A stretch of DNA of 64,000 nt from Streptomyces sp. cg36 (GTDB lineage Bacteria > Actinomycetota > Actinomycetes > Streptomycetales > Streptomycetaceae), in the NCBI RefSeq assembly GCF_041080675.1, contig NZ_CP163520.1, positions 3,038,001 to 3,102,000 of the forward strand. The letters are read 5' to 3'. This document shows, piece after piece, positions 16,905 to 25,121 of this stretch. Made by a program: the position numbers and the translations under genes. The notes under the pieces are model-generated. The model had not been told where the DNA came from and searched no databases. It saw only the letters and a program-made list of their open reading frames with translations. Positions within the stretch are counted from its first letter, which is position 1; each line of letters starts with the position of its first letter.

Positions 16905-18272
16905 CTAGGAGGCGCGGCGCTGGGCGTCGGCCGGGCGCAGCCGGGCGGCGCGCCAGCCGCCGAGGCCGCCCGCGACCAGGCCGCCCGCGACGGCGAGGGC
17001 CACGGCGAGGCCGACGGTGGTGAGGGAGACCGGCGCGGTCAGGGCCGTGTCGACGGCTCTGGCCGCGCTGTGCCGCCCGGCCCCGCCGCCGCCCGCGTCG
17101 CCCAGCCTCGCGGTGAGGGTCGGACCGGCCGCGGTGACGGCGTACGCGCCCGCGAGGCCGAGGGCGATGCCGAGCACCGCGCCCAGCAGGGCGTTGACCA
17201 GGGATTCCGCGAGGACTTGGCGGGTGATCCGGCCGCTGTTCCAGCCGAGCGCCTTGAGCGTGCCGAACTCCCGCGTCCGGCGGCCGACCGCGGCCCAGGT
17301 GAGCAGCCCGGCCGCCAGGAAGGCCGCGGCCAGGACGGCCGCCGCGAGCCGGTGGCCGGCGCCGGAGGCGAGGGAGGAGGCGGTGGCCAGGGAGCCGGAG
17401 ACGGCGTCCGGGAGGTCGGCGGAGGTGGTCACGGTGGTGCCCGCGACGTTCTTCTGGATGGCGGACTTCACCCCGGCCACCCGCTGGGAGTCGGCGGCCC
17501 GGACGTAGACGGCGGTGATCTCGTCCTTGGCGTTGGCGAGCGTCTGCGCCTGGGCGAGCGGGAGGTAGACGTCGGCGGCGGCGTCCCCGGTGTCGGCGGT
17601 GGCGACGCCGATGACGGCGTAGCTGTCGCCCGAGACGGTGATGCCGGCGCCGATCGCCAGGTTCCGCTCCCTGGCGTACGCGCTGTCGACGACCGCGACC
17701 TTGGCGGTGGACTCGTCGGCGCGGAAGGTGCGGCCCGAGGTGATCCTGGAGGTGGTCAGCGGGCCGAGGTCCCGCTTGGCCACGTCCGTGCCGTACACGG
17801 TGAAGGAGTCGGCGCCGAAGCCGGCGCCGGGGGCCGCGCCCCGGGGGAGGGCGCCGCGGGTGCGCCCCTGCGGGCGCGGCTGCTTCAACTCGGCGCGGCT
17901 GAAGGGGCCGTCGGCCTTGAGGACGGTCAGGTCGATGCCGCCCGCCGCGTCGGCCACTCCGCTCTGCTCGTCGACCCGCGCCACGGTCGAGGAGGCGAGG
18001 GTGTGTCGGCCCCGCACCAGCACCCGGTCGCCGGACCGCCCGACGGCGCCGGGGGCTTCCGCCGCCCCGGCCGCCGCCGGGGATCCGGCGACGGTCAGGT
18101 CCGTGCCGAGTCCGTAGAGCGAGCGCAGCACCTCGCCCTGCGCCCGGGTCGTCCCGGCGGACACCGCGCTGACCACGATGACGAGCGCGATCCCCAGCGC
18201 CGGCACCGAGGAGAGGAGCAGCGTCGCACCGCCGCGGCGACGCAGTCCGCGCCGCAGGTAGGTGAAGAACAT
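16905..18272 (-). CDS. FtsX-like ABC transporter permease
   Basis: A 455-residue permease with an N-terminal membrane helix (about residues 18-40), a large extracytoplasmic domain of about 230 residues, and three C-terminal helices in an FtsX domain (about 285-440, including TRQVLAESLVNALLGAVLGIALGLAGAYAV). It is the partner of the ATPase just downstream, and the pair resembles MacB-type systems split into two genes. No adaptor or regulator gene lies next to it. The gene ends with an Arg/Ala-rich cytoplasmic tail. The substrate or signal is unknown. Confidence 0.88.
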   Translation of the reverse strand: MFFTYLRRGLRRRGGATLLLSSVPALGIALVIVVSAVSAGTTRAQGEVLRSLYGLGTDLTVAGSPAAAGAAEAPGAVGRSGDRVLVRGRHTLASSTVARVDEQSGVADAAGGIDLTVLKADGPFSRAELKQPRPQGRTRGALPRGAAPGAGFGADSFTVYGTDVAKRDLGPLTTSRITSGRTFRADESTAKVAVVDSAYARERNLAIGAGITVSGDSYAVIGVATADTGDAAADVYLPLAQAQTLANAKDEITAVYVRAADSQRVAGVKSAIQKNVAGTTVTTSADLPDAVSGSLATASSLASGAGHRLAAAVLAAAFLAAGLLTWAAVGRRTREFGTLKALGWNSGRITRQVLAESLVNALLGAVLGIALGLAGAYAVTAAGPTLTARLGDAGGGGAGRHSAARAVDTALTAPVSLTTVGLAVALAVAGGLVAGGLGGWRAARLRPADAQRRAS

Positions 18273-18376
18273 GACGCGAAGCTAGACGCCCGCGGTGATG
18301 AGGACTTGAGTCCCGGATGAGAGAGGGATGAAAACCGGCACGGCGGGCGGTGACGTGAGCGGCGGGAGAACGCGAA

Positions 18377-18406
18377 CGGCCGCACCCGGGACTCCGGGTG
18401 CGGCCG
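18377..18406 (-). terminator. Strong hairpin downstream of L,D-transpeptidase
   Basis: A perfect 13-bp stem (CGGCCGCACCCGG with its complement) and a GACT tetraloop, 42 bp after the end of the transpeptidase gene and upstream of the ABC permease start. It should end transcription of the transpeptidase gene. Confidence 0.75.
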
Positions 18407-18448
18407 ATGTCTTGCGCGCCGGGGGCCCGCCCCGCCGTACGCGACGGG

Positions 18449-19717
18449 TCAGACCGCCGAGCCGGCCTGCCAGGCCGACCAGCTCATGTTCCAGTCGCTG
18501 AAGCCGTTGTCGGGCGTGATGGTCTTGTCGCCGGTGTTCTTGACGACGACCACGTCACCGACGATCGAGTGGTTGTAGAACCACGCGGCGGCGGTGTCGG
18601 GGTCGCCCGCGCCCTTGGTGTCGGACAGGCCCACACAGCCGTGGCTGGTGTTGACGCTGCCGAAGATGGACTTGGCGCCCCAGTAGTTGCCGTGGATGAA
18701 GGTGCCGGAGGCGGAGAGCCGCATGGCGTGCGGGACGTCCTTGATGTCGTACTCGCCCTTGCCGTCGCCGTCCGTGAAGCCGACGGTGGCGCCGTTCATC
18801 CGGGTCTCCTTGAACTTCTCGGAGATCACCATCGTGCCGTTGTACGTCTTGTGCTCGGGCGATCCGGCCGAGATCGGGATCGTCTTGACCGTCTTGCCGT
18901 CCTGGGTGACGGTCATCTGGTGCGTCTTCGCGTCGACCGTGGAGACCTGGTTGCGGCCGATCTTGAAGGTGACCGTCTTCTCCTGGACGCCGGTGACACC
19001 GGGCTTCGCCTCGACGCCGTCGAGGTCCAGCTTCATGGTGACGGTCGAGCCGGCCTTCCAGTAGTCCTGCGGACGGAAGTCCAGGCGCTGCGAGCCGAAC
19101 CAGTGGCCGACGACCTGCTGACCGCTGCTGGACGTCACCGAAATGTGTGACTGCACGTCCTTCTTGTTGCTGACGGCCTTGTCGAACGTGACCGACACCG
19201 GCATGCCGACGCCGACCGTGGAGCCGGACTCGGGCGTGAAGTTGCCGATGAAGCTGTTGGCCGGCGAGACCGTCGCGAACGACGTGTTCTCGTGGGCCTG
19301 GCGGCCCTTGGCGTCCTGCGCGGTCGCCGTGATCTGGTACTTGGCCGAGCGCTTCAGCGGCTTGTCCGGCACCCAGCTGAGCCCGTCGCCGGAGATCTTG
19401 CCCGCCACCGGGGTGCCCTCGGCGGAGGTCATGACCACCGAGGTCAGCTTGCCCTCGGCCACGGTGACCTTGGTGTCGTTGTTGATGCCGACGTTGTCCG
19501 CGCCGTTCTTGGGCGTGATGGTGATCCTGGCGTCGGAGGTGTCCTTCTCCGCCGCCTTGTCGACCTGCGACTGTGACGTCTTCGAGGTGTCGGCACCGCT
19601 CTTGTCCTTGGCCCCGTCGTCGTTGCAGGCCGACAGCAGCAGGACGCCGCCGAGGACGGCGGACGCGGCCACCAGACCCTTGCGCCGGTTACTCTCCGTT
19701 ATCACACGCTTCTCCAT
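18449..19717 (-). CDS. Lipoprotein L,D-transpeptidase
   Basis: A 422-residue exported cell-wall enzyme. The signal peptide ends in the lipobox LLSAC with the lipid-modified cysteine at residue 31. Two Ig-like domains (about 60-270) precede a YkuD catalytic domain with the HGNYW and SHGCVGL motifs; the cysteine in SHGC is the nucleophile. It makes 3-3 crosslinks in peptidoglycan and, by family, should be insensitive to most penicillins but inhibited by carbapenems. The domain order matches the mycobacterial LdtMt2 type. The ATG at 19717 has GGGGGACC upstream and yields a proper signal peptide; the longer frame is less likely. Confidence 0.92.
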   Translation of the reverse strand: MEKRVITESNRRKGLVAASAVLGGVLLLSACNDDGAKDKSGADTSKTSQSQVDKAAEKDTSDARITITPKNGADNVGINNDTKVTVAEGKLTSVVMTSAEGTPVAGKISGDGLSWVPDKPLKRSAKYQITATAQDAKGRQAHENTSFATVSPANSFIGNFTPESGSTVGVGMPVSVTFDKAVSNKKDVQSHISVTSSSGQQVVGHWFGSQRLDFRPQDYWKAGSTVTMKLDLDGVEAKPGVTGVQEKTVTFKIGRNQVSTVDAKTHQMTVTQDGKTVKTIPISAGSPEHKTYNGTMVISEKFKETRMNGATVGFTDGDGKGEYDIKDVPHAMRLSASGTFIHGNYWGAKSIFGSVNTSHGCVGLSDTKGAGDPDTAAAWFYNHSIVGDVVVVKNTGDKTITPDNGFSDWNMSWSAWQAGSAV

Positions 19718-19840
19718 CGTTGCCGGTCCCCCAAGCCATCGACTGAACAACATAGCCACTGAGGCTGTGGTTCCATTTCGGGAGGAGGTGTGGGGAACAC
19801 CACCCGGGCCGGACGGACCGGCCCCGTGGCTCCACGGACG

Positions 19841-20191
19841 TCACGGCCGCACGCCGCCGGCTCCGCCCTCCTCGCCCGCACCATCTTCCTCGCCGAGCTC
19901 CCACTCCTCGTCGTCGGGGTCGTACTCGATCTCCTCGCTGCTCCAGGACGCCTGCACGAGCTCGACCCCCGGCACCTGTGCGACCAGGTCGAACGGGTCG
20001 ACCAGATACGCCAGCGCCTCCGCCTCGTCTTCCCGCACCGCCGACTCGGCATGCGCGCGCTCGGCGTCGGGCAGGAGCTCGTCGGCCGTGATCCGTTCGA
20101 GGGCCGCGCCGGTCAGCGCCTGGGAATCGTCGATCTCCAGTACCAAATCCACCCGGAGACGGACATAGCGTGGTGTCTGATCAGTCGTCAT
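19841..20191 (-). CDS. Conserved acidic protein of unknown function
   Basis: A 116-residue protein with a short ordered domain (RYVRLRVDLVLEIDDSQALTGAALERI) and a very acidic C-terminal third rich in Glu, Asp and Gly, probably disordered. I recognise it only as a Streptomyces-type conserved hypothetical. There is no signal peptide or membrane segment. It lies upstream of the L,D-transpeptidase on the same strand, with 123 bp between, so the two might be co-transcribed, but a separate promoter is equally possible. Confidence 0.7.
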   Translation of the reverse strand: MTTDQTPRYVRLRVDLVLEIDDSQALTGAALERITADELLPDAERAHAESAVREDEAEALAYLVDPFDLVAQVPGVELVQASWSSEEIEYDPDDEEWELGEEDGAGEEGGAGGVRP

Positions 20192-20300
20192 GCGTCGGAG
20201 CGTAGGGCTCTAGTCCGCCGCGACTTTCCCACGACCCGCTGCTTTCACTAGCATCGGCGTACGCCACCAATTCGCCGTATCCACAAGGGGGATCGACCAG

Positions 20301-20573
20301 GTGTCCGTCGCTCGCCGGCCTCTGCTCACCGCCACCGCGGCGGGCTCGCTGCTCTGCGCTCTGTGGTTCGTCCCGTCCGCCAACGCCACGGACGCCGGGC
20401 CCCGGTCGGACGCGGCCCGCTCGACGTCCGCCTCCGCCGCCGGGTCCGACCTCGCGCTCGCCGACACGGGCAGCGTCGACACCTCCCCGTACCTCTTCGG
20501 CGGGACGGCCTTCCTGGGCCTGGGCGCCGGGTTCGTCGTCTTCTCGGTGCGCCGGGCGCGCCAGCAGTCCTGA
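20301..20573 (+). CDS. Small secreted protein with LAXTG sortase signal
   Basis: A 90-residue protein with an N-terminal signal peptide likely cut after residue 29 (SANA), a short Ser/Ala-rich mature region of about 25 residues, then LADTG at residues 53-57, a hydrophobic stretch (about 66-82) and the tail RRARQQS. LAXTG plus a membrane helix plus basic tail is the signal recognised by Streptomyces class E sortases, which attach long chaplins and other proteins to peptidoglycan. If processed, the displayed peptide would be unusually short. The GTG start follows AAGGGGGAT. It converges on hutH. Confidence 0.75.
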   Translation: MSVARRPLLTATAAGSLLCALWFVPSANATDAGPRSDAARSTSASAAGSDLALADTGSVDTSPYLFGGTAFLGLGAGFVVFSVRRARQQS

Positions 20574-20597
20574 GCCGTCCGCGGCCCGTCGAACGCG

Positions 20598-20632
20598 CGA
20601 GGGCGCCCCGGAGGTGATCCGGGGCGCCCTCG
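20598..20632. terminator. Bidirectional hairpin between LAXTG protein gene and hutH
   Basis: A perfect 14-bp GC stem around GAGGGCGCCCCGG with a 7-nt loop AGGTGAT, 24 bp past one stop and 17 bp from the other. It lies exactly between two convergent genes. Confidence 0.75.
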
Positions 20633-20649
20633 ACGCGTACGGGCCGCCG

Positions 20650-22197
20650 TCAGGCCAGCGGGCCCGTCACCGGCTCCACGGCCGCGACCAGCCCGCCGCC
20701 GCGGACGAACGCGTCGGCGGCGGCCAGGTCCGGGGCGAGGAAGCGGTCCGGGCCGGGGCCGCCGACACCGGCCGCGCGGGCGGCGTCGATGGCGGCCCGG
20801 GAGGCGGGCGCCGGGGTCAGCCCGTGGCGCAGCTCGATGCCCCGGGTCGCCGCGTACATCTCGACGGCGATGATCCGGGTCAGGTTGTCGATGGCGGTGC
20901 GCAGCTTGCGGGCGGCCGACCAGCCCATCGAGACGTGGTCCTCCTGCATCGCGGAGGACGGGATCGAGTCGGCGGAGGCGGGCACCGCCAGCCGCTTCAT
21001 CTCGCTGACCAGGGCGGCCTGCGTGTACTGGGCGATCATCAGCCCGGAGTCCACACCGGCGTCGTCCGCGAGGAACGGCGGCAGGCCGTGCGAGCGGTTC
21101 TTGTCGAGGAGGCGGTCGGTGCGGCGCTCGGCGATGGAGCCGAGGTCGGCGGCGGCGATCGCCAGGAAGTCCAGGACGTAGGCGACCGGGGCGCCGTGGA
21201 AGTTGCCGTTGGACTCCACGCGGCCGTCCGGCAGGACGACGGGGTTGTCCACGGCCGAGGCGAGCTCGCGCTCGGCGACGGTCAGCGCGTACGCGATGGT
21301 GTCGCGGCCCGCGCCGGCGACCTGCGGGGCGCAGCGCACCGAGTACGCGTCCTGGACGCGCGGGGCCTCGTCCTGCTGGAAGTGGCCGGTCAGGCCCGAA
21401 CCCTTCAGCACGGCGGCCATGTTGGCGGCGGAGGCGCCCTGGCCGGGGTGCGGGCGGATGGCGTGCAGCTCGGGGGCGAGCACCTTCGCCGTGCCCAGCA
21501 GCGCCTCCAGCGAGAGGGCGGCGGTGATGTCGGCCGAGGTGTAGAGCTTCTTCAGGTCGGCGATGGCCATGACCAGCATGCCGAGCATGCCGTCGGTGCC
21601 GTTCAGGAGGGCCAGGCCCTCCTTCTCGCGCAGCTCGACGGGCTCGATGCCGGCCTCGGCGAGCAGCTCCCCGGCGGGGCGGACGGTGCCGTCGGGGCCC
21701 TCCGCGTCGCCCTCGCCCATCAGGGTCAGGGCGCAGTGCGAGAGCGGCGCGAGGTCGCCGGAGCAGCCGAGCGAGCCGTACTCGTGGACCACGGGGGTGA
21801 TGCCGGCGTTCAGGACGTCCGCCATGGTCTGCGCGACCGACGGGCGTACGCCGGTGTGGCCCGAGGCGACGGTCTTCAACCGCAGGAACATCAGCGCGCG
21901 CACGACCTCGCGCTCCACGCGCGGGCCCATCCCGGCCGCGTGCGAGCGCACGATGTTGCGCTGGAGCTGGGCGCGCAGGTCCGGGCTGATGTGGCGGGAG
22001 GCCAGGGCACCGAAGCCGGTGGAGACGCCGTAGACCGGCTCCGGCTTGGCGGCGAGGGCGTCGACGATCTCGCGGGACCTGGCGAGGGCGGCGAGGGCGG
22101 TGGGCGAGAGTTCGACCCGGGCGCCCTGGCGTGCGACTGCGATGACGTCCTCGGGGGTCGTCCCGGACGTCCCCACCACGACAGTGTGCATATCCAT
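20650..22197 (-). CDS. hutH: Histidine ammonia-lyase
   Basis: A 515-residue enzyme that removes ammonia from histidine to give urocanate, the first step of histidine use. The cofactor tripeptide lies in GSLGCSGDLAPLSH and reads Cys145-Ser146-Gly147 instead of the common Ala-Ser-Gly; the serine that forms the methylidene-imidazolone is kept. Other blocks (YGVSTGFGAL, QDAYSVRCAPQV, SNGNFHG) are intact. The start MDMHTVVVGTSG at 22197 is the one I recall for the S. griseus enzyme. It appears leaderless, because a sigma-70-type promoter ends 7 nt before the ATG. No other hut genes are nearby. Confidence 0.93.
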   Translation of the reverse strand: MDMHTVVVGTSGTTPEDVIAVARQGARVELSPTALAALARSREIVDALAAKPEPVYGVSTGFGALASRHISPDLRAQLQRNIVRSHAAGMGPRVEREVVRALMFLRLKTVASGHTGVRPSVAQTMADVLNAGITPVVHEYGSLGCSGDLAPLSHCALTLMGEGDAEGPDGTVRPAGELLAEAGIEPVELREKEGLALLNGTDGMLGMLVMAIADLKKLYTSADITAALSLEALLGTAKVLAPELHAIRPHPGQGASAANMAAVLKGSGLTGHFQQDEAPRVQDAYSVRCAPQVAGAGRDTIAYALTVAERELASAVDNPVVLPDGRVESNGNFHGAPVAYVLDFLAIAAADLGSIAERRTDRLLDKNRSHGLPPFLADDAGVDSGLMIAQYTQAALVSEMKRLAVPASADSIPSSAMQEDHVSMGWSAARKLRTAIDNLTRIIAVEMYAATRGIELRHGLTPAPASRAAIDAARAAGVGGPGPDRFLAPDLAAADAFVRGGGLVAAVEPVTGPLA

Positions 22198-22204
22198 ATT
22201 CAGC

Positions 22205-22233
22205 AGCGTACGTATTGAATCGCCATGTGTCAC
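22205..22233 (-). promoter_or_regulatory. Likely hutH promoter
   Basis: On the minus strand GTGACA (22233-22228) and TACGCT (22210-22205) are separated by 17 bp, a good fit to a vegetative promoter. The -10 ends 7 nt before the hutH ATG, so transcription should begin at or next to the start codon, giving a leaderless mRNA. Confidence 0.6.
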
Positions 22234-22329
22234 TAGCCCCACCCCACCCCTTCCCCAAACCCCTCAGCCGGACAGCGAACCGTTTCCCCGCACCCCCTTC
22301 GAGCCGGGTGTTCGCCTGCGGACCGGCGG

Positions 22330-22860
22330 TCGCTCCTCGCGCAGTTCCCCGCGCCCCTTCCGGGCAGGGACTCCGCCTGCGGACCGTGCGTGGCCGGTCG
22401 CGCAGTTCCCCGCGCCCCTAGGGGATACCCGGCAGCCGGAGAACCGAGCTCAGCCACAGGCTTTTAGGGGCGCGGGGCTGTGCACATTTGCGGCTCCGCC
22501 GCGCGGGCGCGAGAAACGGGCATCGGCCCGGCAGGTTTGGGGGCGCGGGGAACTGCGCGACCAGCCCAGCACGGCCCGCGGACGAACGAAGGTTTTCAGG
22601 GGCGCGGGGAACTGCGCGAGAAGCGAGCACGGTCCGCAGACGGACGAGGGTTTTCAAGGGGCGCGGGGAACTGCGCGAGCAACCCAGCACGGTCCGCAGA
22701 CGGACGAGGGTTTTCAAGGGGCGCGGGGAACTGCGCGAGAAGCGGGCACGGCCCGCGGACGAAGGCGGGTTTCAAAGGGGCGCGGGGAACTGCGCGAGCA
22801 ACCCAGCACGGTCCGCAGACGGACGAGGGTTTTCAAGGGGCGCGGGGAACTGCGCGAGAA
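22330..22860 (+). repeat. Intergenic repeat cluster B, two-armed composite element
   Basis: The 706-bp space between hutH and the GGDEF gene carries no credible gene. On its left are two + strand copies of CGCGCAGTTCCCCGCGCCCC (about 22339 and 22400). On its right are six copies of the reverse form GGGGCGCGGGGAACTGCGCG (22541, 22599, 22658, 22718, 22777, 22837) with a period of about 59 bp. Between them is a centre with CTTTTAGGGGCGCGGGGCTG followed by GCGGCTCCGCCGCGCGGGCG. The same centre recurs in cluster C. Confidence 0.88.
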
Positions 22861-22903
22861 GCGACCGCCGGGCCGCGGACGAACACCCGGTCCGGAGAAC
22901 CCC

Positions 22904-24061
22904 TCAGCCCCGCCCCCGGAAACGGCGGCGCTCCGCCCGTTCCGGTGCCGCCGCGTCCGCGAGCCGGACCACCGCCCCGTCCCGCCCCGCCACCACCGGC
23001 ACCCCCGCCCGAGCCGCCTTCGCCCGGTACTGCGCCGCGTCCGCCAGCCGGAACAGGCGGCGGGCCGAGCGCACCGGCCCGATGGGGTCGCCGGTGGACG
23101 CGACCCCGCACGCCACCCCCTCCCCCAGCTCCAACTCCCCCGCCCGCACGCACAGTTCGGACGCCACCCGCACCACCTCGTCCGCCGCCGGCCCCACCGC
23201 CAGCAGACAGAACTCGTCGCCCCCGAGCCGGGCCGCCAGCGCTCCCGGCAGCTTGGCCCCGCACAGCGAGAGGACCGACCCGAACCGCTCCAGGAGCCGG
23301 TCGCCGACCGCGTGCCCCCGGGTGTCGTTGACCCGCTTCAGCCCGTTCAGGTCGCACACCACCAGGCTGACGACCGACTCGTCCCGCCGGTGCGCCTCGA
23401 TCGCCTCGTCGAGCCGTACGTCCACCGCCCGCCGGTTGGCGAGCCCGGTCAGCGGGTCGGTGAAGGCGAGGCGGCGGACCTCCTCCAGGCGTTCGGTCTG
23501 GGCGATCCCGGCCGCCGCCACGGACGCCAGGACGGTGGCGAAGTCGGCGTCGGCGGCGTCGAAGACGGGCGCCCCCACCGGCCGCGCCACGTACAGCTCG
23601 CCCCAGGCCCGCCCGTGCAGCACGATCGGCGCGACCACGCAGCAGCCGCGCCCGCGCCGCCGCAGCGCGGTGACCCGCTCGTGGCAGTACCCGGCCTCCT
23701 CGCCGGGCGGCCGGGTGGCGACCTCCACCCACGCGTTGGGCTCGCCGCCCCCGGCCCACCGCTCGTGCAGGAACTCGGTGATCTCGGGGAACTGGTGCAC
23801 CGGATACGTCTCGTCCTCCGGGAACTCCTCCTCCCCCTCGGCCCGTTCGCCCGCGTTCACCAGGACCCGCAGCCGCCCCAGCTCCCGCTCCCAGGTGGAG
23901 AGCGCGGCGAAGTTCCCCTTCAGCGCGGACCGCGCGCCGAGCGCCGCCGCCCGCCAGGACTCGCGCGGGGTGTGCGCCGCCGCCATGGCCTGCGCCAACG
24001 ACACCACGGCCGTCAGCCGTGCGTCCCCGGCCCCGCCCCTGCCCTCACCCTCACCGCGCAT
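22904..24061 (-). CDS. cdgE: GAF-GGDEF diguanylate cyclase
   Basis: A 385-residue cytoplasmic protein. Residues about 15-190 form a GAF sensory domain, followed by a GGDEF domain starting at FTDPLTGLANRRAVD (about 203) with an intact RLGGDEF active site near 290. No RxxD inhibitory site is present just upstream of GGDEF, so product feedback through the I-site is unlikely. Cyclic di-GMP made by such enzymes controls BldD and hence sporulation in Streptomyces. The position next to hutH matches, from memory, S. coelicolor SCO4931, called CdgE; the symbol is given on that basis. There is no transmembrane segment or EAL domain. Confidence 0.85.
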   Translation of the reverse strand: MRGEGEGRGGAGDARLTAVVSLAQAMAAAHTPRESWRAAALGARSALKGNFAALSTWERELGRLRVLVNAGERAEGEEEFPEDETYPVHQFPEITEFLHERWAGGGEPNAWVEVATRPPGEEAGYCHERVTALRRRGRGCCVVAPIVLHGRAWGELYVARPVGAPVFDAADADFATVLASVAAAGIAQTERLEEVRRLAFTDPLTGLANRRAVDVRLDEAIEAHRRDESVVSLVVCDLNGLKRVNDTRGHAVGDRLLERFGSVLSLCGAKLPGALAARLGGDEFCLLAVGPAADEVVRVASELCVRAGELELGEGVACGVASTGDPIGPVRSARRLFRLADAAQYRAKAARAGVPVVAGRDGAVVRLADAAAPERAERRRFRGRG

Positions 24062-24143
24062 CCCTCCAGTTTAGGGAGGTTTGCCCGAATTTGATCAGTT
24101 GGCCGGGCCAAGACGATCAAGGATGATCAGGAACGTGCCCGGC

Positions 24144-24187
24144 GGAAGCCCGCGCGGCCCGCCACCTGCCGGGCCGCGCGGGCTTCC
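24144..24187 (-). terminator. 18-bp hairpin downstream of enoyl-CoA hydratase
   Basis: A perfect 18-bp stem (GGAAGCCCGCGCGGCCCG and complement) with an 8-nt loop, 6 bp beyond the stop of the enoyl-CoA hydratase gene. One of the strongest hairpins in the window. Confidence 0.78.
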
Positions 24188-24193
24188 GGCCCC

Positions 24194-24994
24194 TCACTCC
24201 CCCGGCCACTCCGGCTTCCGCTTCTCGTTGAACGCCGCCACGCCCTCCGCCCGGTCCCCGGAGAAGGCCACCGACCGCCAGGCCGCGTCCTCGACCTCCA
24301 GGCCCGCCCGCAGGTCCAGGCCGTGCCCGAGCCGCATCGCCCGCTTGGCCGCGCGCAGCCCGACCGGCGAGTTCGCCGCGATCCGCCCGGCCAGCTCCAG
24401 CGCGCTCGTACGGTCCTCGCCCGCGTCCACCAGCACGTCCACCATGCCCAGCTCGCGCGCCTCGGCCGCCTCCACCCGCCGCGCGGTGAAGACCAGTTCG
24501 GCCGCCCGGGCCGCGCCGACGCGCCGGGGCAGCAGCTGCGTACCGCCGCCGCCGGGGATGACGCCGACGGAGACCTCGGGCAGGCCGACCACGGCCGTCG
24601 CGTCCGCCACGATCAGGTCGCAGGCCAGCGCCAGCTCGTACCCGCCGCCGAGCGCGAAGCCGTGCACGGCGGCCACGGTCGGCACCGGCAGTTCGAGGAC
24701 GCCGGTGTAGCAGGCCCGCGCGGTGGGGCGCTGGCGGACCAGTTCGGCGTCGCTCATGGAGTTGCGCTCCTTGAGGTCGGCGCCGACGCAGAAGGCCCGC
24801 TCGTGGGTGGAGGTGAGCACGACCACCCGCGCCGAGGGGTCGGCGGCGAGCGCGTCGCAGGCGGCGGCGACCGAGCGGGCCATCTCGCTGGAGACCGCGT
24901 TCATCGCCTTGGGCCGGTCGAGGACCAGTTCGGCGACGTGCCCGTGCCGCCGTACGCCGACGAACTCCCCGTACCGCTGCTCATCCGTGCCCAT
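24194..24994 (-). CDS. Enoyl-CoA hydratase/isomerase family protein
   Basis: A 266-residue crotonase-fold protein. The oxyanion hole segments ERAFCVGADLKE and HGFALGGGYELALACD are present, and both glutamates typical of hydratases are kept (GGGYEL and LPEVSVGVIPGGGGT), so it is probably a true 2-enoyl-CoA hydratase acting in fatty acid or branched-chain amino acid breakdown. It is a single gene with its own promoter and a large inverted-repeat operator just upstream. GGGAGGG lies before the ATG. The exact acyl-CoA substrate is not evident. Confidence 0.9.
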   Translation of the reverse strand: MGTDEQRYGEFVGVRRHGHVAELVLDRPKAMNAVSSEMARSVAAACDALAADPSARVVVLTSTHERAFCVGADLKERNSMSDAELVRQRPTARACYTGVLELPVPTVAAVHGFALGGGYELALACDLIVADATAVVGLPEVSVGVIPGGGGTQLLPRRVGAARAAELVFTARRVEAAEARELGMVDVLVDAGEDRTSALELAGRIAANSPVGLRAAKRAMRLGHGLDLRAGLEVEDAAWRSVAFSGDRAEGVAAFNEKRKPEWPGE

Positions 24995-25000
24995 CAGACC

Positions 25001-25040
25001 CTCCCGACGACGTTAACGAACGTTACGTCGGGAGATCCTA
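25001..25040 (-). promoter_or_regulatory. Promoter and inverted-repeat operator of enoyl-CoA hydratase gene
   Basis: Outer arms CTCCCGACG (25001-25009) and CGTCGGGAG (25026-25034) enclose a second palindrome-like core TAACGAACGTTA (25014-25025). On the minus strand TAGGAT (25040-25035) fits a -10 element, which puts the start of transcription inside the inverted repeat. That is the geometry expected for a TetR-type repressor site; no regulator gene is adjacent. Confidence 0.6.
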
Positions 25041-25121
25041 GGCGGAGCACCCCCCGCCCCCACAGGGGTGCGGGGACCCGCGGTGCCCGGCCGCGCGCGG
25101 GTGCGCGGCCGGATCTCCGGC

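Noticed and set aside
22541..22860. CRISPR array
   Set aside because: The ~60-bp period and 20-bp core look array-like, but the parts between cores are nearly the same as each other, the cores occur in both directions and in three other spaces, and no cas gene is present.
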